From Pseudomonas rubra (GTDB lineage Bacteria; Pseudomonadota; Gammaproteobacteria; Pseudomonadales; Pseudomonadaceae): a stretch of DNA of 64,000 nucleotides. The notes under the pieces were generated by a model. That model searched no databases. It saw only the letters and a list, made by a program, of their open reading frames with translations, and was not told the DNA's origin. Positions 27,009-36,090 of this stretch are shown here, one piece after another; positions within the stretch are counted from its first letter, which is position 1, and every line of letters starts with the position of its first letter. The position numbers and the translations under genes are program-made. The stretch is taken from the NCBI RefSeq assembly GCF_028656935.1, contig NZ_JAMDGZ010000001.1, forward strand, positions 1-64,000. Reading direction: 5' to 3'.

Positions 27009-28088
27009 ATGCGTACATCCCTGTGGTTGTTGTCCCTGCTTCTGGCCTTGCCGGTGCAGGCCGAGGAAAAAGTCCTCAATCTGTACAGTTGGGCTGACTA
27101 TATCGCCCCCGAAACTTTGCAGCGTTTCGAGCAGGAAACCGGCTACAGGGTGCGCTACGACACCTTTGACACCACCGAAGTGCTGGAAACCAAGCTGCTT
27201 ACCGGTGGCAGTGGCTATGATGTCGTGGTGCCGTCCGCCAGCCTGCTGGCCCGCGCCTTGACCGCAGGCGCGCTGCAGCCACTGCATGCCCAGGCAATGC
27301 CCGGCTACGCCAACCTCGACAAGGACCTGCTGGCCAAGCTGGCCGAGGTCGACCCCGGTAATCAGTACGCCGTGCCTTACACCTGGGGCACCCTGGGCCT
27401 GGGCATGAACCTTGAGGCGGTACGCCAGCGGGTCGGCGATGCACCGCTGAACAGCCTCGACCTGCTGTTCAAACCCGAGTACGCCAGCAAGCTCAAGGAT
27501 TGCGGGATTGCCATGTCCGACTCGCCCCAGGAGGTGATCGGCGTGGCTTTGAATTACCTGGGCAAGGATCCCTACAGCCGCAGCAAAGACGACCTGGCGG
27601 CGGCCCAGGCGCTGCTCAAGCAATTGCAGCCGTTCATCAGCTATGTCGCCAACGGTCGGCAGATCAACGACCTGGCCAACGGCAGTGTGTGCCTGGCCCT
27701 GACCTACAACGGCGATGCGGCCATGGCCGCCGACCAGGCACACAAGGCCGGCAAGCCGTATCAGGTGATCTATCGCATTCCCCGCGAAGGCACGCTGATC
27801 TGGCAGGACAACCTGGTCATGCCCAAGGACGCACCGCATCCACAAGCGGCCCGCGCCTTCATCGCCTTCATGTTGCGCCCCGAGTCGGTGGCGCCGTTGA
27901 CCAACACGCTGTTCTTCGCCAATGCCAACCAGGCCGCCACGGCGCTGGTAGACGAAGCGGTGCGCAGCGACCCGGACATCTACCCCTCGGACGAAGTGCG
28001 TGCGCGGCTGTTTGCCGACCGCAGCATGAGCCTGGCCGACATGCGCCAGCGCACTCGCCTGTGGACCGCTTTCCGTAGCCGCCAATAA
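27009..28088 (+). CDS. Polyamine-type periplasmic binding protein (PotF/PotD-like)
   Basis: A 359-aa secreted binding protein with signal peptide MRTSLWLLSLLLALPVQA. It has the family opening VLNLYSWADYIAPETLQRFE, the LLTGGSGYDVVVPS strand, and YTWGTLGLGMN. Polyamine-binding proteins of this type use Trp and acidic residues to hold putrescine or spermidine. No permease or ATPase is next to it. It is followed by agmatinase (21 bases), so a guanidino-polyamine such as agmatine is a plausible ligand; this is inference. Confidence 0.9.
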   Translation: MRTSLWLLSLLLALPVQAEEKVLNLYSWADYIAPETLQRFEQETGYRVRYDTFDTTEVLETKLLTGGSGYDVVVPSASLLARALTAGALQPLHAQAMPGYANLDKDLLAKLAEVDPGNQYAVPYTWGTLGLGMNLEAVRQRVGDAPLNSLDLLFKPEYASKLKDCGIAMSDSPQEVIGVALNYLGKDPYSRSKDDLAAAQALLKQLQPFISYVANGRQINDLANGSVCLALTYNGDAAMAADQAHKAGKPYQVIYRIPREGTLIWQDNLVMPKDAPHPQAARAFIAFMLRPESVAPLTNTLFFANANQAATALVDEAVRSDPDIYPSDEVRARLFADRSMSLADMRQRTRLWTAFRSRQ

Positions 28089-28109
28089 CAACAGACCAGG
28101 AGCCCGACC

Positions 28110-29069
28110 ATGGACCTCGCCCCCGATAACGATCAGGCCATCACCCGTGACAGCCTGTACGGCACCATTGCCGAAAACACCTTTGCCGGTATCACCAGTT
28201 TTTCTCGCCGCCGCTACAGTCGTGACCTGCGCGGGGTCGATGTGGTGGTCAGCGGGGTGCCGTTCGACACCGCCACCAGCAACCGTCCTGGTGCGCGCTT
28301 CGGGCCGCGGGCCATTCGTGCAGCGTCGGTGCAGCAGGCCTGGGCCCGGCACTGGCCATGGGAATTCGACCCCTTCGATCACCTGGCGGTGATCGATTAC
28401 GGCGACTGCAACTTCGACTACGGCAGCCCGCATACCGTGCCCGAGAGCATCCAGGCCCATGCCGAGCAGATCCTTGAAGCCGGCTGCGCCATGCTCACCC
28501 TGGGCGGCGACCATTTCATCAGCTACCCGCTGCTCAAGGCCCATGCCCGCAAGCACGGCCCGCTGGCGCTGATCCACTTCGATGCCCACAGCGACACCTG
28601 GCCGGACGAGGAGGGCCAGCGCGTCGATCACGGCACCATGTTCTGGCATGCCGCCCGTGAAGGCCTGGTAGACCCGGCGCGCTCGGTGCAGATCGGCCTG
28701 CGCACCACCAATGACGATACCCAGGGCTTTGCCGTGCTCGACGCCCGTCAGGTGCATCAGCGCGGCACCCAGGCGACCATCGAGGCGATTCGCCAGCGGG
28801 TCGGCGAACAGCCGGTGTACCTGACCTTCGATATCGACTGCCTGGACCCGGCCTACGCGCCTGGCACCGGCACCCCGGTGTGTGGCGGGCTAACCACAGT
28901 GCAGGCTCTGGAAATCCTCGGTGGGCTGCGTGGTATCAACCTGGTGGGCATGGACCTGGTGGAAGTAGCACCGGCCTATGATCATGCCGATATCACCGCC
29001 TTGGCCGGCGCGACCCTGGCCATGGAGATGCTCTGCCTGTATGCCGCCCGGCACAAGGTCGATGGCTGA
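28110..29069 (+). CDS. speB: Agmatinase / ureohydrolase (SpeB family)
   Basis: A 319-aa manganese enzyme hydrolysing agmatine to putrescine and urea. The binuclear metal motifs are intact: GGDHF, IHFDAHSDTW and FDIDCLDPAYAPGTGTP. The N-terminal GVPFDTATSNRPGARFGPRAIR is also typical. Guanidinobutyrase and guanidinopropionase are close relatives, so substrate is not certain. Downstream of a polyamine binding protein and a LysR gene, a role in agmatine or arginine-derived polyamine use fits. Confidence 0.87.
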   Translation: MDLAPDNDQAITRDSLYGTIAENTFAGITSFSRRRYSRDLRGVDVVVSGVPFDTATSNRPGARFGPRAIRAASVQQAWARHWPWEFDPFDHLAVIDYGDCNFDYGSPHTVPESIQAHAEQILEAGCAMLTLGGDHFISYPLLKAHARKHGPLALIHFDAHSDTWPDEEGQRVDHGTMFWHAAREGLVDPARSVQIGLRTTNDDTQGFAVLDARQVHQRGTQATIEAIRQRVGEQPVYLTFDIDCLDPAYAPGTGTPVCGGLTTVQALEILGGLRGINLVGMDLVEVAPAYDHADITALAGATLAMEMLCLYAARHKVDG

Positions 29070-29188
29070 TCCGGTAACATAATGAATCACCTGCGGGGCA
29101 AATCGAGGTTTCCCGGCGAACCTGTCGCGCCTTAGGCTATCCAACGCTTGGGCGCGCCGGTTTTCGGCGCCGACCGGAGGTGAATACC

Positions 29189-29509
29189 GTGAACCGATCC
29201 CTGTCGGGCCTGGCGATGGCCCTGCTCTTGAGCTCGCCGCTGCAAGCTGCGCCCGCGGCCGGGCCGTTGCAGCTGGCGGCCAGCAACAACAACCCCTACA
29301 ACAGCCCGATCATGCGCGCCAACCCCAACAGCCGCCAGGGCAGCGTCCCCGCTACGCCGCCGGTGCGCGGCCCTTCGACCCAGCCCAACCCGCGCCCGCC
29401 GACCCTGGACAACCGCGGTATCGGCAACGGTGAAAACATCCGCCGCGAACAGACCACTCCGCGCCTGGAACCCACCCGGCCGCCACGTGCACCTGCGCCC
29501 GCGCCCTGA
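29189..29509 (+). CDS. Secreted proline-rich protein of unknown function
   Basis: A 106-aa product starting at GTG 29189 (CGGAGG eight bases upstream; an upstream GTG at 29180 overlaps that site). It has a signal peptide (cleaved near LQAAPA) and a mature part dominated by Pro, Asn and Arg, for example NPYNSP, NPRPPTLDNRG and TRPPRAPAPAP. No domain is recognisable and it is probably disordered in the periplasm. The next gene (PQQ sugar dehydrogenase) starts 30 bases on and may be co-transcribed. Confidence 0.7.
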   Translation: MNRSLSGLAMALLLSSPLQAAPAAGPLQLAASNNNPYNSPIMRANPNSRQGSVPATPPVRGPSTQPNPRPPTLDNRGIGNGENIRREQTTPRLEPTRPPRAPAPAP

Positions 29510-29539
29510 GTAACGGGCCCACCCTGGAAGGAATCGCTG

Positions 29540-30685
29540 ATGTCCCCACGCACCTGGTTACCCACCCTGATCACCGCGGCGCTGTTGCCGCTGCTGGCCC
29601 ATGCCGCGCCCGAGCGCGACTTCAAAAGCGAGGAGGGCAGCGTCAAGGTCAGCACCCTTGCCGAAGGCTTGAGCAACCCTTGGGCTCTGGCGTTCCTGCC
29701 GGACGGCCAGGGCATCCTGGTGACCGAGCGGGCCGGCAACCTGCGCATCGTCAGCCCCGAGGGCAAAGTCGGGCCTGCCCTGGGCGGCGTCCCCCAAGTG
29801 TGGGCCAAGGGTCAGGGCGGTCTGCTTGATGTGGTCCTTTCACCGACCTTCAAGCAGGATCGTATGGTTTACCTGTCTTATGCCGAAGGCGGCGGTGAAG
29901 GCGATAAGGCGGGTACTGCAGTGGGGCGCGGGCGCTTGTCGGCCGACAACGCCAAGCTTGAAGACTTCAACGTGATTTTCCGCCAGCAGCCCAAGCTCTC
30001 CAGCGGCAACCATTTTGGCTCGCGCCTGGTGTTCGATCGCGACGGCTACCTGTTCATCGCCCTGGGCGAGAACAACCAGCGGCCGACCGCGCAGGATCTG
30101 GACAAGTTGCAGGGCAAGGTGGTGCGCATCCTGCCCGATGGCACGGTGCCCAAGGACAACCCTTTCGTCGGCCAGGACAATGTCCGTCCCGAGATCTGGT
30201 CGTTCGGCCACCGCAACCAGCAAGGCGCCGCGCTCAACCCCTGGACTGGCGAGCTGTGGACCCACGAACACGGGCCCCGTGGCGGTGACGAAATCAATAT
30301 TCCAAAGCCGGGCAAAAACTATGGTTGGCCGATCGCCACCCACGGCATCAACTATTCGCTGCTGCCGATTCCGGAAGCCAAGGGCGAACATGTCGATGGC
30401 ATGGTCGATCCGCACCACGTCTGGGAGAAATCCCCGGCCATCAGCGGCATGGCGTTCTACGACAATCCACGCTTCAAGCCCTGGGAGCACAGCCTGTTCA
30501 TTGGCGCGCTGGCGGCCCAGGAGCTGATTCGTCTGGAGCTTGACGGTGACAAGGTGGTGCATGAGGAGCGCCTGCTCGGCGAACTCAAGGCGCGGATTCG
30601 TGATGTTCGGGTGGGGCCGGATGGGTATCTGTATCTGCTGACCGATGAGAGCGATGGGGCGCTGCTCAAGGTCGGGCTGGAGTAG
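29540..30685 (+). CDS. PQQ-dependent aldose sugar dehydrogenase (YliI/Asd family)
   Basis: A 381-aa periplasmic soluble enzyme with signal peptide cleaved after AHA. It has the six-bladed propeller motifs of the family: GLSNPWALAFLPDGQ, ERAGNLRIV, GQGGLLDVVLSP, WSFGHRNQQGAALNP and the PQQ-site loop HEHGPRGGDEINIP. It oxidises aldose sugars to lactones and passes electrons to the respiratory chain. The stop codon lies inside a single REP unit at 30682. Confidence 0.92.
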   Translation: MSPRTWLPTLITAALLPLLAHAAPERDFKSEEGSVKVSTLAEGLSNPWALAFLPDGQGILVTERAGNLRIVSPEGKVGPALGGVPQVWAKGQGGLLDVVLSPTFKQDRMVYLSYAEGGGEGDKAGTAVGRGRLSADNAKLEDFNVIFRQQPKLSSGNHFGSRLVFDRDGYLFIALGENNQRPTAQDLDKLQGKVVRILPDGTVPKDNPFVGQDNVRPEIWSFGHRNQQGAALNPWTGELWTHEHGPRGGDEINIPKPGKNYGWPIATHGINYSLLPIPEAKGEHVDGMVDPHHVWEKSPAISGMAFYDNPRFKPWEHSLFIGALAAQELIRLELDGDKVVHEERLLGELKARIRDVRVGPDGYLYLLTDESDGALLKVGLE

Positions 30686-30704
30686 GGGCGGGCTTGCCCC
30701 GCGA
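30682..30704. repeat. Single REP unit overlapping a stop codon
   Basis: GTAGGGGCGGGCTTGCCCCG shows one unpaired REP arm. It contributes the TAG stop of the sugar dehydrogenase gene. Confidence 0.75.
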
Positions 30705-30749
30705 CACGCCCACGCCGCAGAATGCCCACTTTTGCCATGGACGCCGCGC

Positions 30750-31868
30750 ATGTCCTGCTTCACCGAACAGTCTCCCCTGGGCCGCTACCAGCAGGCAATT
30801 GCCAGCCAGGGGTTTGTCAACGACCCGGCCCAGTTGCAGGCCGCCACGGCCCTGAACACCTGCTTCGAGGCCTTGCAGCGTGGCGAAACACCACGGGGCG
30901 TTTACCTCTGGGGCCCGGTGGGGCGGGGCAAGACCTGGCTGATGGACCAGTTTTACAGTTGCCTGCAGGTGCCGTCCCGGCGCCAGCATTTTCACCACTT
31001 CATGCGCTGGGTGCACCAACGCCTGTTCCAGCTCAATGGCACCGCCGAGCCCTTGCAGGCCCTGGCGTTGTCCCTGGCTGAAGAGATCCGGGTGCTGTGC
31101 TTCGACGAGCTGTTCGTCAACGACATCGGCGATGCGATCATTCTGGGCGGCCTGTTCCAGGTGCTGTTCGAGGCCGGGGTGGTGATCGTCGCTACCTCAA
31201 ACCAGCCGCCAGGCCAGCTGTACAACGACGGTTTCAACCGTGAACGCTTCTTGCCGGCGATTGCCGCGATTGAGCAGCATATGCAGGTGGTGCCGGTGGC
31301 GGGGGAGCAGGACCATCGGTTGCACCCCGGCGCTGTGACACAGCGTTACTGGATTGCCGAGACAGGCCAGCCCGCAGCCTTGGCGCAGGTCTTCGAACAA
31401 CTGCGCGGCGAGCAGCCAGCCACCGACCAGCCGTTACAGATCGGTTCACGCCAACTGAACGTGGTGCAACGCTGCGACAGCGTGCTCTGGTGCCGTTACA
31501 GCGAGCTGTGTGAGCAACCCTTTGCCGCCATGGATTTCATGGCCCTGTGCGACAGCTTCCAGGCCATCCTGCTCGGCGAGGTGCCGGCCCTGGGCGCCAG
31601 CCAGCGCCCGGCGAAGATTGCCCGTGGTACCGAAGATGCTGCCCAGCGGGTGGTGGCTGGGGACCGCGAACTGCCGCAGTTGTCGGTGCATGACGACAGC
31701 GTGCGGCGCTTCATCGCCCTGGTCGATGAATGCTACGACCGTCGGATCGCCCTGTACCTGGAGGCCGAGGTGGCCCTGGAAGCGCTCTACACTCAAGGGT
31801 ATCTGGAGTTCCCGTTCCGGCGTACGCTCAGCCGCTTGCGGGAGATGCAACTGCAACGCTTCTGCTGA
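30750..31868 (+). CDS. ZapE/AFG1-like AAA ATPase
   Basis: A 372-aa ATPase of the ZapE (AFG1/LACE1) family, associated with the Z-ring in E. coli. It has Walker A GPVGRGKTWL, the following HHFMRWVHQRL helix, Walker B LCFDELFVND and the GVVIVATSN sensor. It starts at ATG 30750; longer readings upstream are not supported. Pseudomonas generally carries a zapE elsewhere near cell-division genes, so this may be a paralogue; I cannot verify that from the window. It is followed closely by the DinB gene (10 bases). Confidence 0.85.
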   Translation: MSCFTEQSPLGRYQQAIASQGFVNDPAQLQAATALNTCFEALQRGETPRGVYLWGPVGRGKTWLMDQFYSCLQVPSRRQHFHHFMRWVHQRLFQLNGTAEPLQALALSLAEEIRVLCFDELFVNDIGDAIILGGLFQVLFEAGVVIVATSNQPPGQLYNDGFNRERFLPAIAAIEQHMQVVPVAGEQDHRLHPGAVTQRYWIAETGQPAALAQVFEQLRGEQPATDQPLQIGSRQLNVVQRCDSVLWCRYSELCEQPFAAMDFMALCDSFQAILLGEVPALGASQRPAKIARGTEDAAQRVVAGDRELPQLSVHDDSVRRFIALVDECYDRRIALYLEAEVALEALYTQGYLEFPFRRTLSRLREMQLQRFC

Positions 31869-31878
31869 GGAGTCGATC

Positions 31879-32463
31879 ATGGCCGAGCTTCTTTCGCACC
31901 ATCTGCTGACCATGGCCTACCAGAACGGCTGGGCCAACCACAGGGTGTACAAGGCCTGCAGGCAACTGAGCGAGGACGAGTTCGTCGCCCCGCGGGCAAG
32001 TTTCTTCCCGTCGATCAAGGCCACCCTCAACCACATCCTTACCGTCGACTGGTTCTACCTGCAGGCCCTGGAATGTGAGCAGCGCGGCGAAGCCCCCGAT
32101 CCGGACAGCCAGCGTTTCTTCGAGCCCGAAGAACCTTACGCCACCTGCCAGGACCTGCACGCCGAACAATCGCAGGCCGATCACCGCCTGATCGCCTACT
32201 GCAGCCAGTTGCATGACGACCAGTTGCACCGCTACGTGAGTATCGTGCGGCCTGACTGGGTGCAGCGCGAGCAACGCCTGCGTCTGCTCTCGCACCTGTT
32301 CGAGCACCAGATCCACCACCGCGGCCAGGTGCATGCGATGCTCTGCGACACGTCGGTACGCGCGCCGCAACTGGATGAGTTTTTCTGCGAAGAGGAAGCG
32401 CACCTGCGCGCCCAGGACTTTGCCGAGCTGGGCTGGACCGAGGCGCAGATCTGGGGCCGCTAG
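31879..32463 (+). CDS. DinB-family protein
   Basis: A 194-aa four-helix-bundle protein of the DinB/YfiT-type metalloenzyme superfamily. The three metal-binding histidines are likely those in LNHILTVDWFYL and HQIHHRGQVHAML. Some relatives are thiol transferases or damage-induced proteins; the exact activity here is unknown. Its last codons overlap the end of the yqaA-like gene on the other strand. Confidence 0.87.
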   Translation: MAELLSHHLLTMAYQNGWANHRVYKACRQLSEDEFVAPRASFFPSIKATLNHILTVDWFYLQALECEQRGEAPDPDSQRFFEPEEPYATCQDLHAEQSQADHRLIAYCSQLHDDQLHRYVSIVRPDWVQREQRLRLLSHLFEHQIHHRGQVHAMLCDTSVRAPQLDEFFCEEEAHLRAQDFAELGWTEAQIWGR

Positions 32464-32894
32464 TGCTGCATCCAACCCAGCGTCAGCAATGCCAGCACCA
32501 GGTAACGGCCGGCCTTGGCGAGCGTGACCAGCACTAAAAAGCGCCAGAACGGCTCACGCATGATTCCGGCGATGAGGGTCAGCGGGTCGCCGATCACTGG
32601 CATCCAGCTCAGCAGCAGCGACCATTGGCCGTAGCGTTGGTAACGTTGCTGGGCCTTTGCCAACTGCGCAGGCTTGAATGGAAACCAGCGCTTGTCACGC
32701 AGGTGCTCGATGCCACGGCCCAGCAGCCAGTTGACGATCGAACCGAGGACATTGCCGGCGGTGGCGATCAGCAGCAGGCTGAGCAGTGCCTCGGGCTCGC
32801 GCAACAGCAGGCCGACCAGCACCGCTTCCGATTGCAACGGCAGCAAGGTCGCGGCGCCGAAGGCGCTGAGAAACAGCGCCCAGTCGCTAAGCAT
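32460..32894 (-). CDS. YqaA-family membrane protein (DedA/SNARE-associated type)
   Basis: A 144-aa inner-membrane protein with three or four hydrophobic segments. It has the family motif SWMPVIGDPLTLIAGI and an internal AATAGNVLGSIVNWLLGR-type helix (LLIATAGNVLGSIVNWLLGR). DedA-like proteins support lipid flipping and envelope homeostasis. It is the last gene of the copper operon (10 bases after the DUF411 gene), so it may be only a passenger. Confidence 0.87.
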   Translation of the reverse strand: MLSDWALFLSAFGAATLLPLQSEAVLVGLLLREPEALLSLLLIATAGNVLGSIVNWLLGRGIEHLRDKRWFPFKPAQLAKAQQRYQRYGQWSLLLSWMPVIGDPLTLIAGIMREPFWRFLVLVTLAKAGRYLVLALLTLGWMQH

Positions 32895-32904
32895 CAGCAG
32901 CGGA

Positions 32905-33333
32905 TCAGTAGTTGGCGACCACTTCGTCTTTGCCCTCGCGGGTCAGGCCAATGACCTGGTAGGCGTCCTTGTGGTCGCCCATTTCCATGCCCGGCGAGCC
33001 CATGGGCATGCCCGGTACAGCCAGGCCCTTGAGGTCGGGGCGCTTGCTCAGCAGTTGAATCTGCTCGGCCGGCACATGCCCCTCGACAAACTTGCCGTCG
33101 ATCACCCCGGTGTGGCACGAGGCCAGGCGCGGCTCGACGCCCAGGCGCTGCTTGACTGCGCTCATGTTTGGCTCGACATGGTCGTTGACGGTGTAGCCGT
33201 TGTCTTGCAAGTGCTTGATCCATTCCTTGCAGCAACCGCAGTTGGGGTCACGGTAGACATCGATGGTCTGCCCAGCCTGGGCCAGGGTGCTCAGGGCCAG
33301 CAGGCCGAAGGCGACGATTTTCTTGCTCAGCAT
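32905..33333 (-). CDS. Periplasmic DUF411 metal-binding protein (CopG-like)
   Basis: A 142-aa secreted protein; the ATG at 33333 is preferred because GGAG lies six bases upstream and the signal peptide starts there. DUF411 features are the double-cysteine site YRDPNCGCCKEW, CHTGVIDGKFVEGHVP, and the metal-type tail PGMPMGSPGMEMGD. These proteins probably bind copper or reduce it in the periplasm. The context downstream of copAB supports a copper role. Confidence 0.9.
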   Translation of the reverse strand: MLSKKIVAFGLLALSTLAQAGQTIDVYRDPNCGCCKEWIKHLQDNGYTVNDHVEPNMSAVKQRLGVEPRLASCHTGVIDGKFVEGHVPAEQIQLLSKRPDLKGLAVPGMPMGSPGMEMGDHKDAYQVIGLTREGKDEVVANY

Positions 33334-33347
33334 GTACTTCTCCACTT

Positions 33348-34214
33348 CTAGAAACGCAGGCGAACCCCGGCGACCAGGCGGGTCTGACCAATGTCGCCGT
33401 ACTCATCACGGATCTGCTCGGCGTTGTCGCCGTAGGCCCGGTTGAAGCTGATGCCCAGGTAAGGGGCAACGCCGCGGGTGATTTCGTAGCGCAGGCGCAG
33501 GCCGATCTCGCTGTCGGCAAGGCCGCGGCCCTGGTCCCGTGTCGCGTCATTGCGGCCATAGAAGTTGGCCTCAAGCGACGGTTCGAGGATCCAGCGATTG
33601 CTCAGCAGGATAGCGTAACTGCTCTCCAGGCGCAGCGCGGTTTGCTGACGCTCGCCGGCATACAGGGTGGCTTCCAGCTCCAGGCCGTACAGTGGCGTGC
33701 CCTGGATGCCGAAAGCGGCCCAGGTCTGGCTACTGGCCGGTTTGAAGTCCTGGCGCAAGCCGCCGACCAGTTCCCACCAGGGGCTGATGGCATGGCCCCA
33801 GAGCGCCTGCAACTCGGCCTTGTGGGTCACGCCCTGTTCGCGCTCGCCCTCGCTGCGCAGCCACAGGCGGTCGATATCGCCGCCGATCCAGGCGTTGGCG
33901 TCCCACTTGAGGGCGCTACTGCTGTCGAAGTTCTGGTACTCCAGTTGTTCGACGACCACCGCCCAGTTGGTCTGCCGGTCGTGGACCTGATGGCCGGGCA
34001 ACGGTGGGAAGGCGGCCTGGCGGTCGGCGTCGGTAATCGGTCGCAGCGGCGTACGCGGCATGTCTGTTGCCATGCTGTGGTTCATGCCCTGATGGTTCAT
34101 GGCACCGTGGCCCATGGCGGCGTGATCCATGGCTTGGGCGCGTGCCTCTTCACTGGCCAGCAAGGCGAGCAGGGCGAAGCCGCCGAGCAGCGGACGCAAG
34201 ATCGGCTCATTCAT
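33348..34214 (-). CDS. copB: Copper resistance outer-membrane protein CopB
   Basis: A 288-aa exported protein. After the signal peptide there is a Met/His-rich copper-binding stretch (AMDHAAMGHGAMNHQGMNHS) and then a beta-barrel with alternating strands ending in an aromatic residue (VAGVRLRF). CopB sits in the outer membrane and works with CopA in periplasmic copper handling. Its ATG overlaps the copA stop by 8 bases. Confidence 0.93.
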   Translation of the reverse strand: MNEPILRPLLGGFALLALLASEEARAQAMDHAAMGHGAMNHQGMNHSMATDMPRTPLRPITDADRQAAFPPLPGHQVHDRQTNWAVVVEQLEYQNFDSSSALKWDANAWIGGDIDRLWLRSEGEREQGVTHKAELQALWGHAISPWWELVGGLRQDFKPASSQTWAAFGIQGTPLYGLELEATLYAGERQQTALRLESSYAILLSNRWILEPSLEANFYGRNDATRDQGRGLADSEIGLRLRYEITRGVAPYLGISFNRAYGDNAEQIRDEYGDIGQTRLVAGVRLRF

Positions 34215-35916
34215 CGACGCGTACCTCGCGGAACATGCCCATCTCCATGTGATAGAGCAGGTGGCAGTGATAGGCCCAACGCCCCAGGGCGTCGGCGCTG
34301 ACCCGGTAGCTACGGCGGCTGCCCGGGGGGATGTCGAGGGTGTGCTTGCGCACCTGGAAGCGCCCGTGTTCGTCTTCCAGGTCGCTCCACAGGCCGTGCA
34401 GGTGGATCGGGTGAGCCATCATCGTGTCATTGACTAGGGTGATGCGCAGGCGCTCGCCGTAGGTCAGGCGCAGCGGCTCGGCGTCGGAGAACTTGATGCC
34501 GTTGAACGACCAGGCAAAGCGCTCCATGTGCCCGGTCAGGTGCAGCTCGATCTCCCGTGACGGTTCGCGGCCGTCGGGGTCGGCGAAGGTGCTTTTCAGG
34601 TCGGCATAGGTCAGCACCCGCCTGCCGTTGTTGCGCAAGCCGATACCGGGGTCGGCGAGATTGGGCTTGGGGCTCATGGTTTGCATGTCGACCAGCGGGT
34701 TGCCGGTCTCGCTGGCCGGATGCTGCTGCATCCCGGCCATCATCGAGTGGTCCATGCCGGCCATCTGGCTATGGTCCATGCCACCCATGTTGGCCATGGC
34801 GCCGTGGCCCATGTCGGCCATGGTCAGGATCGGTCGCGGATCGGGTTGCGGCACCTCGGCGCTCAGCCCGTTGCTGCGTGCCAGGGTGCCGCGGGCATAA
34901 CCGCTACGGTCCATGCTCTGGGCATACAGGGTGTAGGCGGGCAGATCGCCGACCCGTACCAGCACATCATAGGTTTCGGCCACGGCAATGCGCAGCTCAT
35001 CGACTTCGACGGGCTGCACTGGCTGGCCATCGGCGGCGATCACCGTCAGCTTCAGGCCGGGAATGCGGAAGTCGAAGTAGCTCATTGCCGAGCCGTTGAT
35101 CAGGCGCAGGCGTACGGTTTCACCGGGTTGGAACAGGCAGGTGAAGTTGCCGTCCGGCGGCAGGCCGTTGAGCAGGTAGGTGTAGGTGGCGGCGCTGATG
35201 TCGGCAAGGTCGGTGGGGCTCATGCGCATGGCGGCCCAGGCCTTGCGCTCGGCAACGCTTTGCTGCCAGCCGTTGGTGGCGACATCGTCGATGAAATCGC
35301 CAACGGTGCGCTTGTGGTAGTTGAAGGCGTCCGACTGCTTTTTCAGGGTCGCCATCAGCTCATCGGGTGCCTGGTCGCTCCAGTCGCTGAGCAGCAGGAC
35401 ATAGTCGCGTTGATAGGGGTGGGGCTCGGGCACTTTCGGTTCGATCACGATCGCCCCGTAGACGCCGGCCTGCTCCTGCAAGCCGGAATGGCTGTGGTAC
35501 CAATAGGTGCCGCTCTGCTCCAGGGTGAAGCGGTAGAGGTATTCTCCGCCGGCTTCAATACCGGCAAAGCTCAGGCCCGGCACGCCGTCCATGTTGGCCG
35601 GGAGGATGATCCCGTGCCAGTGCAGCGAGGTCGGCTCGTTCAGGCGGTTGCGCACCCGCAGGGTCACGGTGTCGCCTTCGCGCCAGTGCAGGGTAGGGCC
35701 GGGCAGGCTGTTGTTGATAGTCAGCGCGGTGCGCGCCTGGCCTGTGAGGTTCACTGGGGTCTGGCCGATGAACAGCTCGAAGTGTTCACCGCGAAGCTCA
35801 TTGGCAAACACGCTGGGCGCGGCAAACGCCGGCAGGCGCCAGAGGCCGAGCCCGGCCAGGGCGCTGCCGGCGGCAAAGCCCTTGACGAAGGTGCGGCGGG
35901 TGGGGTGTCGAAGCAT
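34207..35916 (-). CDS. copA: Copper resistance multicopper oxidase CopA
   Basis: A 569-aa periplasmic oxidase exported by Tat (RRTFVKGF signal). All multicopper sites are visible: SLHWHGI, YWYHSHSG, HPIHLHG and YHCHLLYHMEMGM. A Met/His-rich insert (MDHSQMAGMDHSMMAGM) follows the middle domain. It oxidises or sequesters copper. The ATG at 35916 gives the best signal and spacing (GGA nine bases upstream). No copRS pair is next to it. Confidence 0.95.
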   Translation of the reverse strand: MLRHPTRRTFVKGFAAGSALAGLGLWRLPAFAAPSVFANELRGEHFELFIGQTPVNLTGQARTALTINNSLPGPTLHWREGDTVTLRVRNRLNEPTSLHWHGIILPANMDGVPGLSFAGIEAGGEYLYRFTLEQSGTYWYHSHSGLQEQAGVYGAIVIEPKVPEPHPYQRDYVLLLSDWSDQAPDELMATLKKQSDAFNYHKRTVGDFIDDVATNGWQQSVAERKAWAAMRMSPTDLADISAATYTYLLNGLPPDGNFTCLFQPGETVRLRLINGSAMSYFDFRIPGLKLTVIAADGQPVQPVEVDELRIAVAETYDVLVRVGDLPAYTLYAQSMDRSGYARGTLARSNGLSAEVPQPDPRPILTMADMGHGAMANMGGMDHSQMAGMDHSMMAGMQQHPASETGNPLVDMQTMSPKPNLADPGIGLRNNGRRVLTYADLKSTFADPDGREPSREIELHLTGHMERFAWSFNGIKFSDAEPLRLTYGERLRITLVNDTMMAHPIHLHGLWSDLEDEHGRFQVRKHTLDIPPGSRRSYRVSADALGRWAYHCHLLYHMEMGMFREVRVDE

Positions 35917-35985
35917 GGGTGCCATTCCAGGGGCTGGGATGGCACGACCTTAGCCAGTGCTGACTGTCAGCAAACTGAGCAGTGG

Positions 35986-36002
35986 ATTACAGATTTGTCA
36001 GT
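35986..36002. promoter_or_regulatory. Possible CopR/CusR-type box upstream of copA
   Basis: ATTACAGATTTGTCAGT is an imperfect inverted repeat (TTACA / TGTCA) of the cop-box type, about 70 bases before copA and 90 before the desaturase gene. It could serve either direction. Confidence 0.35.
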
Positions 36003-36090
36003 TGGCCATGCACGAGGCGCTTCACTGGCGGCCGCAGGTCGGTATACTCCGCGCCGCACGGAGCCCACCACTTTGAAGGAACAGCGATAC

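Noticed and set aside
26931..28757. 608-aa open frame on the minus strand
   Set aside because: It is antisense to the polyamine binding protein and agmatinase genes and has no recognisable protein features.
34681..36090. Long N-terminal extension of the desaturase frame (855 aa in all)
   Set aside because: The extension is antisense to copA. The real start is ATG 36091, with a ribosome site and the beginning of family similarity.
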